From: Okeania sp. SIO2B3
GTDB lineage: Bacteria; Cyanobacteriota; Cyanobacteriia; Cyanobacteriales; Microcoleaceae
DNA length: 64,000 nt
NCBI RefSeq assembly: GCF_010672525.1
Contig: NZ_JAAHGH010000002.1
Coordinates: forward strand, 204,583 to 268,582
Direction: 5' to 3'
The position numbers and the translations under genes were made by a program. Below the pieces are notes generated by a model, which saw only the letters and a program-made list of their open reading frames with translations, made no database searches and was not told the origin of the DNA. Positions 8,430 to 19,560 of the stretch are shown one piece after another. The stretch's first letter is position 1; each line of letters begins with the position of its first letter.

Positions 8430-11270
8430 TTAACTTCCGGGTAGCGGCACTTGTAATTCTTTTAAAATAGACTTAGCAATAACAAACTCATTTTCCAATT
8501 GAGTTAAAAGAGATTCTGCTTCTGCTTTTGTTATGGTATCAGCTTTAGCTTTTTGCTCTAAAGTTGCAGAGATTTCAGCCAAGCGCACTACTCCTAAATT
8601 GCCACAACTACCTTTCAAAGCATGAGCGCTTTCTCTTAGTGCTTCTGTGGCAGAATTATCGATCGCCTCTTTAATAGCTAGTAACTGCTGTAAAGTATCT
8701 TCAAAAAACAAATCAATCAGTTCCGTTACTATATCAGCTTCCCCCTCTATCTGTACTTCTTGGCGAATATGTTCAATAACTTCCACCATCACAGAAGGAG
8801 AACTAGAAACCCTCTCTACCTTTGGTTTAGGAGATGGTGGAGAGGGAGCTTTTTCTACCTGTTGCAGTTGTGTAGTAGGAGTTTTTTGACCTATGATTGT
8901 TTCTCCCCAACTTTCCAGAACTTCCTGTAGGTCTTCAACCTTAACTGGCTTACTAATATAATCATCCATACCCGTTTGTAGACAAATTTCGCGGTCGCCC
9001 TCCATCGCTCCTGCAGTCATGGCCACAATCACAGGTCTGTTGTTTAACTCATTGCCATATTTGTCACAAATATGTTTTGTTGCTTCCAAACCATCCATTT
9101 CTGGCATTTGCACATCCATCAACACCAAATCATAGGGTACTCTCTCTAAAGCCATCAAAGCTTCCAATCCATCACTAACCACATCAGGGCGATAACCCAT
9201 TCGTCCTAACATCGACAATGCAACTTTTTGATTCACTACATTATCTTCAGCTAGTAAAATTCTTAAAGGTAGTCTGAGCGCCAGGTTGCTATCAATTTTG
9301 ATCTCAGCTGAATTTTTAACCTTGACTGCCTGATTAGCAAAAATCTGCATCAGTAAGTTATATAACTGATCTGGCTTAATCGGTTTATTTAGACAAGCTT
9401 GTAAATTTCTTGTATCACCTTTGGGACAACCTACTGAAGTTAACATAACTAATGGCAGTGTTTTTAGTCGAGGAAGCTTACGAATTTCAGCGGCTAAAGT
9501 TAGACCATCTATTTCCGGCATTTGCATATCTAAAATAGCCAGATCGAACTTTCTACCTTTCTTCAGCAACTCTAAAGCTTTTGCACCACTATCTACTTCT
9601 GTAGAAATTATATTCCACTTTTTATTTTGTATTTTTAGAATTAGCCGATTAGTAGGATTATCATCAACTACTAATATTCGTTTACCATTAAGTTGAGGCT
9701 GAGGATTTTGATAAACTTTAGGAATGCTAGGAGCAGTTGTAGTTAAGATTGTAAAGTGAAATGTTGAACCCACAGCAACAGCATTTGCAGAAGCAAAATT
9801 ATTTTGATTCACCCCCAAGGGATTTCCGGCCACATTTCCCCTGCTTTCTGCCCATATTTGCCCACCCATCATTTCACATAGTTTCTTACTTATAACTAAG
9901 CCTAAACCTGTACCCCCGTATTTACGAGTAGTTGAAGAATCTACTTGAGAAAAAGGTTGAAAAAGTCGCTTTAAACCTTCTGGTGCAATACCAATACCAG
10001 TATCTCTGACAGCAAAATGGATTTGGTGGGTGGGAGATTGAGAATTGTTTGAGTTAATTTCTTCGGCAGTAACATTTATTACTACTTCTCCAGAGTTGGT
10101 AAATTTAACAGCATTACTGACTAAATTTACCAGAATTTGACGCAACCGAGTCACATCACCCATAATTCTACAGGGAGTATGATCGTCTATAATGTAGGCT
10201 AAGTCTAACGCTTTATCTGTAGCTTGAGGCACTAGCAAATCTAGACAAGATTCTACACATTCTCGGAGGTCAAAAGCTTGGTTTTCTAACTCTAACTTAT
10301 CGGCATCAATTTTTGAGAAGTCGAGAATATCATTAATAATGATTAACAAGTTATCTCCACTACTACGAATAATTTCCACAAAGTTTCGTTGTTGGGGATT
10401 GAGATTAGTATCTAGCAGCAAACCAGTCATCCCAATTACTCCATTCATTGGGGTACGTATTTCGTGACTCATGTTGGCCATAAATTCTGATTTCAGCTTG
10501 GCTATAGATTGAGCTTCCTTTAAGGCCGCATCTAATTCCTGATTTTTTTGTTCTAATTCTGCTGCTATTTTGGATGTTTGTTCTTGAGATTTGGCCTTCT
10601 CTTCTAGATAAACTTGAAGTTGGTTGACTGCGGGTCTAAATACAAATAGTCCCTCTGATATTAGTAGTAATATAGCAACTGTTAATAATAAATTTTCGAC
10701 TCGCCTGGTTTGCTGAACCTTTTGTTGGGCTTCGGCATCATATTGGAAGACAATTTGATTCATCCGTGGGAGAAAAAGGGCCTCATTTTCTAAAATGGTT
10801 TCTACAAAAGGGCTAGTATCTTCCTGTGCTGACTGTGAGTTGATGATTACTAGCAAACCCTGAGCAGCTTTAACTATTGCCTGATAATATTCTTCCATCT
10901 CCGCAAACATTTGTTTGACTTTGGGACTATTATTATTACTGGGTAATCCTAAGTCTGAATCACCTTTTTGTAGTCCCTCATGGGAGTGTTGGAATATATC
11001 GATAACATCTTCTAGTTCCTGTTGACGTTTTTTTCTGACTTCTGAGTCAGAGCTAGACTGGATAGCTAATGCTACTTTGCTAAGTCTTTGACTCAACATT
11101 CGTTGACGACCTGCGATGTTAATTACACGAGAACTTGTAAGCTGATATTTTAGGGATGTTTCTACTAAAAATTGTTCAAATATAAATAATCCGGCAATTA
11201 CGCTAAGTCCGACAATATAAAGTACTGTCAGGCGATGAGTTGGATATGGCTTGCGTAGTTTTTTTGACAT
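8430..11270 (-). CDS. Hybrid sensor histidine kinase with PilJ-type sensor, two receivers and Hpt
   Basis: A 946-residue inner-membrane phosphorelay kinase. TM1 is at about 13-37. An extracytoplasmic region (40-190) has the PilJ/type IV pili chemotaxis-like signature [22 protein letters not shown]2 is at about 193-213, followed by a short coiled coil. HisKA has the phospho-accepting His269 in [11 protein letters not shown], and HATPase_c shows DTGIGI and GGTGLGL. Two receiver domains follow: the first has ILVVDDN and AILDMQMP, the second ILLAEDN and [11 protein letters not shown]-terminal Hpt carries [11 protein letters not shown]. All phospho-acceptor residues are visible, so a full His-Asp-His-Asp relay is possible. 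The ligand and the output partner are not identifiable, because no response regulator gene is adjacent. An orphan kinase of this architecture is common in filamentous cyanobacteria. Confidence 0.93.
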   Translation of the reverse strand: MSKKLRKPYPTHRLTVLYIVGLSVIAGLFIFEQFLVETSLKYQLTSSRVINIAGRQRMLSQRLSKVALAIQSSSDSEVRKKRQQELEDVIDIFQHSHEGLQKGDSDLGLPSNNNSPKVKQMFAEMEEYYQAIVKAAQGLLVIINSQSAQEDTSPFVETILENEALFLPRMNQIVFQYDAEAQQKVQQTRRVENLLLTVAILLLISEGLFVFRPAVNQLQVYLEEKAKSQEQTSKIAAELEQKNQELDAALKEAQSIAKLKSEFMANMSHEIRTPMNGVIGMTGLLLDTNLNPQQRNFVEIIRSSGDNLLIIINDILDFSKIDADKLELENQAFDLRECVESCLDLLVPQATDKALDLAYIIDDHTPCRIMGDVTRLRQILVNLVSNAVKFTNSGEVVINVTAEEINSNNSQSPTHQIHFAVRDTGIGIAPEGLKRLFQPFSQVDSSTTRKYGGTGLGLVISKKLCEMMGGQIWAESRGNVAGNPLGVNQNNFASANAVAVGSTFHFTILTTTAPSIPKVYQNPQPQLNGKRILVVDDNPTNRLILKIQNKKWNIISTEVDSGAKALELLKKGRKFDLAILDMQMPEIDGLTLAAEIRKLPRLKTLPLVMLTSVGCPKGDTRNLQACLNKPIKPDQLYNLLMQIFANQAVKVKNSAEIKIDSNLALRLPLRILLAEDNVVNQKVALSMLGRMGYRPDVVSDGLEALMALERVPYDLVLMDVQMPEMDGLEATKHICDKYGNELNNRPVIVAMTAGAMEGDREICLQTGMDDYISKPVKVEDLQEVLESWGETIIGQKTPTTQLQQVEKAPSPPSPKPKVERVSSSPSVMVEVIEHIRQEVQIEGEADIVTELIDLFFEDTLQQLLAIKEAIDNSATEALRESAHALKGSCGNLGVVRLAEISATLEQKAKADTITKAEAESLLTQLENEFVIAKSILKELQVPLPGS

Positions 11271-11460
11271 TTTTTTTATAGTTATTGTTATAGAGAATTT
11301 TCTCTATACTTCACTGTTTGATGATGAAAAACACTGGGTCTTTATATCTAGATTTTATCTCAATTCAATAAATGGACTAGACTATATATATATGTATATA
11401 GTTATGCCACTTTGGACTTTTGACTACAGCAAAGTGTCTGACTCACTAACTAAATAATTA

Positions 11461-12957
11461 ATGTTTATAACTGATTCTCAGCTACTTTCTTATCAACGTT
11501 GTCCTAGAAAAGTATTTTTGGATACCTATGGAGATTTTACGCAACAAGATTCTCCTAGTGATTTTTTGCTGAAATTAATTAAAGATAGTTCGGAATTTAG
11601 GTCGAGCATTATCAAGAATTACATTTATCAAAAGCCTGATTATCTTCGTGGAGATTTAATTGCAGGGGGAAAGGCTACGGAAGCATTAATGGCAGCAGGT
11701 ATTGATGTTATTTATAAGGGAATATTAATTATTCAACAATCTTCAATCAACTCATTCTCACAAAATCAGACTATTAATTTTGTTAGCTATCCAGATTTAT
11801 TGATTAAACAGCCTGGATATTCTAGATTTGGTGATTGGGTTTATATTCCCACAGATATTAAGTTAAGCAAACGTCCGAAATTAGAATATCAAATAGTTGC
11901 TACTTTTCACGCTCAAATATTAGCAAGTATTCAAGAAGTTTGGCCGGAAACTGCTTGGTTGATTCTCCGAAAGAAAGGGTTATATAAGGTTAATTTAGAA
12001 AAGCGAATTGAGCAAATGCAGGAAACTATTTCTGAGTTAATTTATATGTTGCAAAATTCTCTAGAACCAGAAGTCTTTATTTCCCGTCAAAAATGTAATC
12101 TTTGTACCTGGTATAGTAGCTGTCATGCTGTTGCTGAAACTCAAAAACATTTATGTCTTTTACCGGGAGTTACTTCTAATAGATATGCTGTGTTGAAGAG
12201 CTTGAATTTAACAACTTTAGAGTCTTTGAGTAAAACTAACCCTAATGATTTAGAAGTTTATCCTGAATTTGCTGATGGAGTCGGGATACAAGTTGTGCGA
12301 CAAGCTCAATCTGTATGGGAAAATAAAGTGATTCTGAGAAATGAAAAATTTGCTGAAGAAATAGATAGTGAAACTTTACCTGTTAATTATTACAAATCAA
12401 CTAAGCTAGTTAATGCTCCTGTAGAAATATACTTTGATATTGAAGCTCAACCAGACATTAATCTAGATTATTTACATGGTGTATTAGTAGTTGATAAACG
12501 CCAAAATACAAAAAAATTTTATGTTCATTTAGCCGAAAATCCTTTAGATGAAGAATTGATTTGGTATCAATTTTTAGACTTAGTTTGGAAATATCCTATC
12601 GCTCCAATTTATCACTTCTGTGAATATGAAACTCAAACTGTAAAAAAATTAGCTAAACTTTATAACACTCCAGATTATCTGTGGAAACCATTGTTAAAAA
12701 GATTTGTAGATATTCATCAAATTGTTACTCAAACTATTATATTACCTGTAGAAAGTTATTCCCTCAAAAATATTGCTCGTTGGTTAGGTTTTGAATGGCG
12801 GAACCCCGAAGCTAATGGCGCTCAATCTGTTTGTTGGTATGCAGAATGGTTGAAAACAGGCGATCGCTCTTTATTAGATGCCATTATTATTTACAATGAA
12901 GATGATTGTTATGCTACTTATTATATTAAAGAATGGCTATTACAATTTTTAGAATAA
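11461..12957 (+). CDS. TM0106-family RecB-like nuclease with RNase H-like C-terminus
   Basis: A 498-residue protein. The N-terminal half opens with SYQRCPRKVFLDTYGD, carries a PD-(D/E)XK-like core (DWVYIPTDIKLSK) and a cluster CNLCTWYSSCH. With Cys18 this resembles the iron-sulphur four-cysteine arrangement of RecB/AddB-like nucleases. The C-terminal third has DEDD/RNase H-like exonuclease motifs: YFDIEAQP, FCEYE and YNEDDCYATYYI. This is the layout of the TM0106 family of putative nucleases, of unknown physiological role. Start ATG is at 11461, directly after a TAAATAATTA stretch, with no strong ribosome site. It is divergent from the kinase gene, sharing the 11271-11460 spacer. Confidence 0.82.
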   Translation: MFITDSQLLSYQRCPRKVFLDTYGDFTQQDSPSDFLLKLIKDSSEFRSSIIKNYIYQKPDYLRGDLIAGGKATEALMAAGIDVIYKGILIIQQSSINSFSQNQTINFVSYPDLLIKQPGYSRFGDWVYIPTDIKLSKRPKLEYQIVATFHAQILASIQEVWPETAWLILRKKGLYKVNLEKRIEQMQETISELIYMLQNSLEPEVFISRQKCNLCTWYSSCHAVAETQKHLCLLPGVTSNRYAVLKSLNLTTLESLSKTNPNDLEVYPEFADGVGIQVVRQAQSVWENKVILRNEKFAEEIDSETLPVNYYKSTKLVNAPVEIYFDIEAQPDINLDYLHGVLVVDKRQNTKKFYVHLAENPLDEELIWYQFLDLVWKYPIAPIYHFCEYETQTVKKLAKLYNTPDYLWKPLLKRFVDIHQIVTQTIILPVESYSLKNIARWLGFEWRNPEANGAQSVCWYAEWLKTGDRSLLDAIIIYNEDDCYATYYIKEWLLQFLE

Positions 12958-13595
12958 GTTAAGAAGGAAGAAGGAAGAAGGAAGAAGGAAGAAGGAAGAA
13001 GTTAACAAGGAAAAAGTAATAAGCAAGAAAGAAGATACAAGAAGCTAATAAGGAAGGAGTAAGAAGCAAGAAGGAATAAGGAAGAAGCTAACAAGGAAAG
13101 AGTCAATAATGAATAATGAATAATGAATAATGAATAATTACCTCTCCTTGAAAAGAAGAGGATTGACTAATCATGAAAATTTTTATTTATTATCCCCTTA
13201 AAAGGGGAGGCGCATACCCACAATTTTTCGGTAAGAAGCAGTTATTCAATATTTTAGAATAAGGAAAAAGTAATAAGCAATAAAAAATACAGAAGAAGTT
13301 AACAAAGAGGCAAATAAGTAAGAATAAATTATTCATAATCAAGAAAAAATAAAGTGAAAAAAGATCGTGTTATTTATATCAATAGTAAATAATATCAGTT
13401 TGAGAGATGTTTGCTACAAATCTCTTTTCCTAGCTCCGGTGTTCCCTGTTCCCTTTATTCATCATTAAGAAAAAAGAAGGTGAGAAAGTATTATGTTATC
13501 TATATCAATATCAATAGAAAATCCTACCACTTTGATAAATTTTTGCTACGAATCTCTTTTCCCTATTCCCTATTCCCTGTTCCCTATCAGAATAT
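12958..13595. other. Repeat-rich intergenic region
   Basis: It begins with a GAAGGAA heptamer tract (12961-13010) and further purine-rich imperfect repeats to about 13130. A 45-bp block at 13190-13234 (CCCCTTAAAAGGGG then CGCATACCCACAATTTTTCG) recurs in reverse at 32608-32651. Two diverged copies of a TTTGCTACRAATCTCTTTTCC block (about 13405 and 13545) precede the next gene. No gene is seen. Confidence 0.6.
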
Positions 13596-14720
13596 ATGAA
13601 TATCTTTAAACATAGAACTTATAAATACCTAATTTTAACCTTAATTACTTGTTTGATTATTGCTGTAATTACAGGCAGAATAATTAATTCAGTGACTCAA
13701 GCAACTCTTCCTAAAATCACTTTTTTAGGAGAGGTAAACTTTCCCACAAGATTAGAATTTAAAAATACAGAAGCTGGTGGGCTTTCTGCCATAACTTACA
13801 ATCCAGAAAAACAAATTTATTACACAATTTCTGATGACCGTAGTAGCAAAGCACCAGCTAGATTTTATACTCTAAAAATTGACCTAGAGCAAGATGAAAT
13901 TTCAGAGGAAACAGTAACTTTTACAGATGTCACAACTTTATTAAATGAAACAGGTAAACCATTTCCCACTTTGAGTATTGACTCAGAAGGAATTGCTTTT
14001 ACAGGAGAGACTTTATTTATTTCTTCTGAAGGAGATAGAAAACGTCAAATACAACCATTTATTAGAGAATTTTCTCTCACAGGTAAACAACTACAAAATT
14101 TGCCAATCCCTGAAAAATTTCTCATACAATCAAACAGTGGAATTAGAAATAATCTAGCACTTGAAAGTTTAACTATTACTCCAAGTCAAAAATATCTCTT
14201 CACCGCTACAGAAAATGCTTTAGTTCAAGATGGTGCAGAAGCCACTTTTAGTCTGGGTAGCTACTGTCGAATTATACGGTATGATTTAGCTAAAGGTCAG
14301 CCAGAAACAGAATTTCTATACATCACAGAACCTATTGCTACTAATTCTAATAATGTAGGTGGTTTTAGTACCAATGGTTTAGTAGATTTAATCGCGTTAG
14401 ATGATACTCATCTTTTAAGTTTAGAAAGGTCTTTTTCCCTAGGAACAGGAAATGTAATTAAACTTTTCCAAATAGATTTATCAGATGCAGATAATATTCA
14501 AAAAATTGATGGCTTAAATAATCAAATTACTGAGATTTCTCCAGTGCAAAAAAAATTACTCTTAGATTTCAGCACTCTAGAAATAGTCTTAGACAATATT
14601 GAAGGTATAACTTTTGGCCCAGACTTGACAGACGGTCAGCGATCGCTCATCCTAATTAGCGATAATAATTTTAACCCTCTACAAATTACTCAGATTCTGA
14701 TTTTTAGCACTAATCTTTAG
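13596..14720 (+). CDS. Exported esterase-like/phytase-like beta-propeller protein
   Basis: A 374-residue protein with an N-terminal signal anchor (YLILTLITCLIIAVITGRII, about 11-30). The rest reads as the esterase-like activity of phytase family: AGGLSAITYNPEKQIYYTISDD near the start, then SIDSEGIAFTGETLFISSEGD, ALESLTITPSQKYLFTATEN and NIEGITFGPDL, each a propeller blade with an E-G/E-S motif. Family members are periplasmic or secreted and are named for weak esterase activity; the real substrate is unknown. ATG at 13596 is favoured because the signal sequence begins there. It is followed by tRNA-Asp after 260 bp. Confidence 0.75.
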   Translation: MNIFKHRTYKYLILTLITCLIIAVITGRIINSVTQATLPKITFLGEVNFPTRLEFKNTEAGGLSAITYNPEKQIYYTISDDRSSKAPARFYTLKIDLEQDEISEETVTFTDVTTLLNETGKPFPTLSIDSEGIAFTGETLFISSEGDRKRQIQPFIREFSLTGKQLQNLPIPEKFLIQSNSGIRNNLALESLTITPSQKYLFTATENALVQDGAEATFSLGSYCRIIRYDLAKGQPETEFLYITEPIATNSNNVGGFSTNGLVDLIALDDTHLLSLERSFSLGTGNVIKLFQIDLSDADNIQKIDGLNNQITEISPVQKKLLLDFSTLEIVLDNIEGITFGPDLTDGQRSLILISDNNFNPLQITQILIFSTNL

Positions 14721-14980
14721 TCAGCAGTCAGTAGGTGGAATAAAAACTATAGTGCCATAGTTAATTTAGGGTAGACTACCACTTTGACTATTCAGTAGTC
14801 CGTAGATTTCTGTTTGATCCCTAAATATCTGACCTAAATAATGCCGTAAAAAGGTAAGTATCTAAACCTTACTCTAGTCTTAGGTTTCAGCTCTTAGAAA
14901 AACACAGAGAAAAAAAATTTAGAGAAAAGCTTGACAAATCAAAAGAAAAACTACATAATTGTAAAAGGCTAAAAAAACAA

Positions 14981-15054
14981 GGGACTGTAGTTCAACTGGT
15001 TAGAGCACCGCCCTGTCACGGCGGAAGTTGCGGGTTCGAATCCCGTCAGTCCCG
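14981..15054 (+). tRNA. tRNA-Asp (GTC)
   Basis: A 74-nt cloverleaf: acceptor GGGACTG pairs with CAGTCCC, discriminator G. The D arm contains TAGTTCAACTGGTTAGA, the anticodon stem CCGCC/GGCGG encloses CTGTCAC (anticodon GTC), and the T arm is GCGGG-TTCGAAT-CCCGT. CCA is not encoded. It lies upstream of the glutamyl-tRNA synthetase gene. Confidence 0.97.
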
Positions 15055-15276
15055 TAAAGAAACAACTTAAACCTCAGAATATACTGAACATAATACGAAC
15101 AGTAACTACTGTTTGGTGAAACTCCATACTTTATGATAAAAGTAGGGAATCAAATAAGTATCGAAATTGTAGATTTTAATATCATTCTGGTAAATCTGGT
15201 AAGATAAACATTTTCTCAAATTGAACCAGAATGGACAGAAAAAATCTAAAAACAAAAAAACAAAATAGAAATTGAT

Positions 15277-18213
15277 ATGAGTGTTAGAGTTCGTCTGGCC
15301 CCAAGTCCAACAGGAAACTTACATATCGGTACAGCCAGAACAGCTGTATTTAACTGGTTATTTGCCCGAAACCAGAAAGGAAAATTTATCCTCAGAATAG
15401 AAGATACAGATATAGAGCGATCGCGTCCAGAATATACAGAAAATATTATGGAGGGGTTGACCTGGTTAGGATTAGAATGGGATGAAGGGCCATCCTACCA
15501 GTCTCAACGGTTAGAATTATATCAAACAGCCACTCAAAAGTTACTAGACAAAGGATTAGCGTATCGCTGCTATTGTACCGCAGCAGAACTAGAGGAAATG
15601 CGGGAAGCTCAGAAAGCGAGAAAAGAAGCACCCCGCTATGACAACCGCCACCGTGACCTTACACCTAAACAACAAGCAGCTTTTGAAGCAGAAGGAAGAC
15701 AGCCAGTAATTCGGTTTAAAATTGACAATGACCAAATAATTACCTGGAAAGACCAGGTAAGAGGGACAGTAACCTGGAAAGGCAGCGACTTGGGTGGAGA
15801 TATGGTCATCTCTCGTGCCGCTAGTGGAAAGACAGTAGGACAACCCCTCTACAATATGGCAGTGGTAGTAGATGATATGGATATGGAAATTACCCATGTA
15901 ATTCGTGGTGAAGACCATATCGCCAATACAGCTAAACAAATATTACTTTATGAAGCCCTAGAGGGAAAAGTACCAGAATTTGCTCATACACCTCTAATTC
16001 TTAATCAAGAAGGACGCAAACTGTCAAAACGGGATGGAGTAACTTCAATTTCTGATTTTAAGGAATTAGGTTTTATCCCGGAAGCACTAGCAAATTATAT
16101 GTGTTTGCTTGGGTGGACACCTTCAGACTCAACCCAAGAAATATTTACCCTGACAGAAGCAGCTCAACAGTTCACTTTTGAGAGAGTGAATAAAGCAGGG
16201 GCTAAGTTTGACTGGGGTAAGTTGGATTGGATAAATAGTCAATATTTACATAATTTACCAGTAGGACAACTGACTGATAGATTAATTTCCGTATGGCAAA
16301 AAGCAGGATATGAACTAGACCCACAGAGCGATCGGCCTTGGTTAGAACAATTGGCCGCATTGATTGGACCTAGCTTGACTCGTCTCACAGATGCAGTAGA
16401 AATGAGTAAGTTATTCTTCTCCCCCACTGTAGAACTGGATGCAGAAGCCACTGAACAAATGCAGAAAGAAGATGCTGTAAAATCTATTAATGCTATTATT
16501 GAGGCGATGGATACTGATGCACCTCTGCGAGTGGGTGATGCACAAAAAATTATTAAAGGGGTGACTCAGGAAATTGGTGTTAAGAAAGGTATTGTTATGC
16601 GCTCTCTAAGGGCGTCTTTAACTGGTGCAATGCAAGGACCAGATTTAATTCAGTCATGGTTACTCCTACATCAAAGGGGTTTTGATATATTACGCTTCAA
16701 AAAAGCTATAGGTCAGAAGGTTGAAGAAAGTAAAAAAGTAAAGACTCCTGCTAATAGTAGTAATAAAGGGTTTGCTGAAATAAAAACAGCAACTTCAAAA
16801 ACGTCTGTTCCACCAAAACAACAAGCTCAGAAAATAAAAGCATCAATTACTCTTGCTGGTGAGTCTCAAAGTGTTAAACCAACTACAGATAAAACACAAA
16901 CAACTACTCCTACGGGAAAATCTAAAGTTGTTGAACCGACTGTAGAGAAAAAGAAACAACCTACAACTCCTACAAGTGAATCTAAAAGTGTTAAACCAAC
17001 TATAGATAAAGCACAAGCAACAACTCCAACTGGGGAAACTAAAGGGGTAAAACCTGCTGTAGAGAAACAGACACAACCTACGACTCCTGTAGATAAGTCT
17101 AAAAGTGTTAAACCAACTATAGATAAAGCACAAGCAACAACTCCAACTGGGGAAACTAAAGGGGTAAAACCTGCTGTAGAGAAACAGACACAACCTACGA
17201 CTCCTGTAGATAAGTCTCAAAGTGTTAAACCAACTATAGATAAAGCACAAGCAACAACTCCAACAGGGGAAACTAAAGGGGTAAAACCTGCTGTAGAGAA
17301 ACAGACACAACCTACGACTCCTGTAGATAAGTCTCAAAGTGTTAAACCAACTACAGATAAAGCACAAGCAACAACTCCAACTGGGGAAACTAAAGGGGTA
17401 AAACCTGCTGTAGAGAAACAGACACAACCTACGACTCCTGTAGATAAGTCTCAAAGTGTTAAACCAACTACAGATAAAGCACAAGCAACAACTCCAACAG
17501 GGGAAACTAAAGGGGTAAAACCTGCTGTAGAAAAGCAAGCAACAGCAACACCTACAGTTCCAACAACTCCAACAGGGGAAACTAAAGGGGTAAAACCTGC
17601 TGTAGAAAAGCAAGCAACAGCAACACCTACAGTTCCAACAACTCCAACAGGGGAAACTAAAGGGGTAAAACCTGCTGTAGAAAAGCAAGCAACAGCAACA
17701 CCTACAGTTCCAACAACTCCAACAGGGGAAACTAAAGTGGTCAAACCTGCTGTAGACAAACAAACATCAAAAGAAACAACTCTTACTACGAAACCGCAAA
17801 CCGAAGAACAAAAAACTTCTGCTCAAGTTGAAACTTCAACCTTAGATGACCAACCATCTGTAGAAACAACAACTAATGAAACCGTAGAGAGCGATCGACT
17901 ACAAAAGATTAAAGAAAAATTGATCGATACTTTTGCTTACTTTCCTGATTACATTAGTCAATTCTATCAAAAATATCAACGTCAGCTTAAAGTAATTGGT
18001 TCGCTGATCTTAATCATATTAACCTTCAGGTTAATTCTTGGTTTCCTAGAAGCTTTAGAAGGAATTACTACTTTATCAATTAGCTTTGAATTGATAGGTA
18101 TGGGATATTCAGTATGGTTTGTTTACCGTTATTTGCTGCGGAAATCTAATCGGCAAGAATTATTAGATAAAATTGAAGATATCAAAGCAGATATTGTTGG
18201 TAAAAAATCTTAA
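15277..18213 (+). CDS. gltX: Glutamyl-tRNA synthetase with repetitive linker and membrane CAAD domain
   Basis: Residues 1-485 are a complete discriminating or non-discriminating GluRS: class I signature [10 protein letters not shown] (HIGH-type), [15 protein letters not shown] (KMSKS-type) and an anticodon-binding domain ending near [13 protein letters not shown] low-complexity Thr/Pro/Lys linker of nearly 400 residues follows, built from near-identical repeats. The last about 105 residues form a CAAD domain: an amphipathic helix, TM ([15 protein letters not shown]), a short loop, then [18 protein letters not shown] and a charged tail ending DIVGKK. CAAD domains are known to anchor some cyanobacterial aminoacyl-tRNA synthetases, including GluRS, in thylakoid membranes. 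Usual GluRS is about 480 residues, so this one is twice as long. GluRS also feeds tetrapyrrole synthesis through Glu-tRNA. Confidence 0.95.
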   Translation: MSVRVRLAPSPTGNLHIGTARTAVFNWLFARNQKGKFILRIEDTDIERSRPEYTENIMEGLTWLGLEWDEGPSYQSQRLELYQTATQKLLDKGLAYRCYCTAAELEEMREAQKARKEAPRYDNRHRDLTPKQQAAFEAEGRQPVIRFKIDNDQIITWKDQVRGTVTWKGSDLGGDMVISRAASGKTVGQPLYNMAVVVDDMDMEITHVIRGEDHIANTAKQILLYEALEGKVPEFAHTPLILNQEGRKLSKRDGVTSISDFKELGFIPEALANYMCLLGWTPSDSTQEIFTLTEAAQQFTFERVNKAGAKFDWGKLDWINSQYLHNLPVGQLTDRLISVWQKAGYELDPQSDRPWLEQLAALIGPSLTRLTDAVEMSKLFFSPTVELDAEATEQMQKEDAVKSINAIIEAMDTDAPLRVGDAQKIIKGVTQEIGVKKGIVMRSLRASLTGAMQGPDLIQSWLLLHQRGFDILRFKKAIGQKVEESKKVKTPANSSNKGFAEIKTATSKTSVPPKQQAQKIKASITLAGESQSVKPTTDKTQTTTPTGKSKVVEPTVEKKKQPTTPTSESKSVKPTIDKAQATTPTGETKGVKPAVEKQTQPTTPVDKSKSVKPTIDKAQATTPTGETKGVKPAVEKQTQPTTPVDKSQSVKPTIDKAQATTPTGETKGVKPAVEKQTQPTTPVDKSQSVKPTTDKAQATTPTGETKGVKPAVEKQTQPTTPVDKSQSVKPTTDKAQATTPTGETKGVKPAVEKQATATPTVPTTPTGETKGVKPAVEKQATATPTVPTTPTGETKGVKPAVEKQATATPTVPTTPTGETKVVKPAVDKQTSKETTLTTKPQTEEQKTSAQVETSTLDDQPSVETTTNETVESDRLQKIKEKLIDTFAYFPDYISQFYQKYQRQLKVIGSLILIILTFRLILGFLEALEGITTLSISFELIGMGYSVWFVYRYLLRKSNRQELLDKIEDIKADIVGKKS
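16981..17565. repeat. 117-bp coding tandem repeat, five units, in gltX linker
   Basis: Units begin at 16981, 17098, 17215, 17332 and 17449. Each encodes 39 residues of the pattern [20 protein letters not shown] followed by [18 protein letters not shown]. Differences between units are a handful of silent or conservative changes, so expansion is recent. The period keeps the reading frame, and unit number probably varies between strains. Confidence 0.93.
17500..17724. repeat. 75-bp coding tandem repeat, three units, in gltX linker
   Basis: Units start at 17500, 17575 and 17650, with a diverged continuation from 17725. Each encodes 25 residues of [19 protein letters not shown] plus VPTTPT. It is a second expansion that partly overlaps the last 117-bp unit and reuses its [13 protein letters not shown] block. 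Confidence 0.92.
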
Positions 18214-18306
18214 ACTTCTAATAACTTTAGATACTGAAAACAACATGGGGGAAATTAAAAATCGAAGTAAACCAGAAAAATGTTTGTTTCAAATTCCCCC
18301 AATAAT

Positions 18307-18592
18307 TAGGGTTTGCTGAAAGAGTCTTGTTTAAGGAGTAGGGGACCCACCTCTAACCCCTCCCAGGAGGGGAAAAAGGGAGTGGGGGAGTAGAGAGTAG
18401 TTAGGAGGAAGGGAGAATAGAATTTAAATAGGAGGTATTCATAGATATTTGTTCCTTGATTTTTATGCAATTATTCTGCCTTTTATGCTAACTTTTTTAG
18501 GGTTTTGGGCTGAAAATTTGGCACTTTTTTCAACCCCAAAATAGTTTGAGCTAATATCAATCAATGCTTTGAGATTTAATCAGCAGAGCAAT
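18307..18592. mobile_element. Diverged family A element
   Basis: It begins TAGGGTTTGCTGAAAGAGTCTTG and ends near CAATGCTTTGAGATTTAATCAGC, the same ends as the other family A copies, with a GC-rich cassette near 18345-18375. The right terminus is degenerate. It lies between gltX and the next family B copy; there is no gene in 18214-18886. Confidence 0.55.
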
Positions 18593-18600
18593 AATTATTT

Positions 18601-18849
18601 TGTAAGCATTTCCTGCGGAATGCTGCGCAAACAGCTATTAGCGGTCAGCTCTTCCTAGGTCATGCTACGCAAACAGCTTTTTAATAAATGAAGCAAGCAT
18701 TTGCTTAACTTCTGCGACATTTTTAAACAAAGAATTGAAACACAAGAACAGCAAGCTTAAATTCTCCACTAAAATTAATAAAGCTGATAGCTGTTAACGA
18801 AGTTCCTCCGATAAGAGGCTAGCTGATAGCTGACTACTGAATGCTTACA
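18601..18849. mobile_element. Family B element
   Basis: TGTAAGCATT at 18601 and ATGCTTACA at 18841-18849 are inverted ends, with inner GGTCAGCTCTTCCTAGGTC and AGGCTAGCTGATAGCTG. It closely follows the family A copy and ends 37 bp before the next start codon, so it may contribute promoter sequence to that gene. Confidence 0.65.
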
Positions 18850-18886
18850 TTATTTTGAATCTCTTTATCCTAAAACAGGACTCTAA

Positions 18887-19387
18887 ATGAATAAAAATAA
18901 ACGAAGAAAAACAATATTATTTTTAGTAGTATTATTTTCATTAGCTGGGATACAGAAAATCAGTCCTGTTTTATCCCAAGATTTACAATTGACACCTATA
19001 TTTGAAGATGTAAATCTATATCCAAAATCTCCTCAAAACCGAATGATTATTAGAGGATTAAGTGGAGGTCCTGTATCTGCAAAAGAGACAACAGGTAGAA
19101 ATGATACGGTAACTGGACCTTGCGTAGGTTTTATCGATCGAAAACCAGATCATAGATTAATTTTAAATGGTTTTTTTCAATCCCTAAAACTTGAAGTTAA
19201 AAGTAGTGAAGATACAACTTTAGTAATTAGAGGTCCTGGGGGTAGTTGGTGTAACGATGACTTTGAAGGAAAAAATCCTGGAATTATGGGTCAATGGTTT
19301 TCAGGTACTTATGAAATATGGGTAGGTTCTTATCAAAGAAATAAATATTATCCCTATGTTATTAAAATTACTAAAGAAGAAGATTGA
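18887..19387 (+). CDS. Exported protein with PPC-like domain
   Basis: A 166-residue protein with a signal peptide (basic MNKNKRRK, hydrophobic TILFLVVLFSLAGI, cleavage likely near VLS-QD). The mature part has two cysteines (GPCVGF and SWCNDDF). Its C-terminal block TTLVIRGPGGSWCNDDFEG, then GTYEIWVGSY and YVIKIT, resembles bacterial pre-peptidase C-terminal (PPC) beta-sandwich domains found in cyanobacterial exported proteins. Function unknown. Start ATG at 18887 follows an AAAACAGGACTCTAA leader. Confidence 0.75.
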   Translation: MNKNKRRKTILFLVVLFSLAGIQKISPVLSQDLQLTPIFEDVNLYPKSPQNRMIIRGLSGGPVSAKETTGRNDTVTGPCVGFIDRKPDHRLILNGFFQSLKLEVKSSEDTTLVIRGPGGSWCNDDFEGKNPGIMGQWFSGTYEIWVGSYQRNKYYPYVIKITKEED

Positions 19388-19560
19388 TATATTCCCTGGG
19401 GTGAAGTTATGGAGATTTTCATTTTAAGAATAATTCTTGGTTCAGCGAAAAGAACAAAAGTAAAGATAATTTCAGTATTTATTTGGTACTGTCAGTTCTG
19501 AAATTTTATTTATAATTGACCCGTCCGTTAGCGTAGCTCCCCCGGAGGGGGAATATGATA

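Noticed and set aside
16843-17763. Long Cys-rich minus-strand frame ([12 protein letters not shown]-like) over the gltX linker
   Set aside because: It is the antisense shadow of the 117- and 75-bp coding repeats; no start signal or known family.
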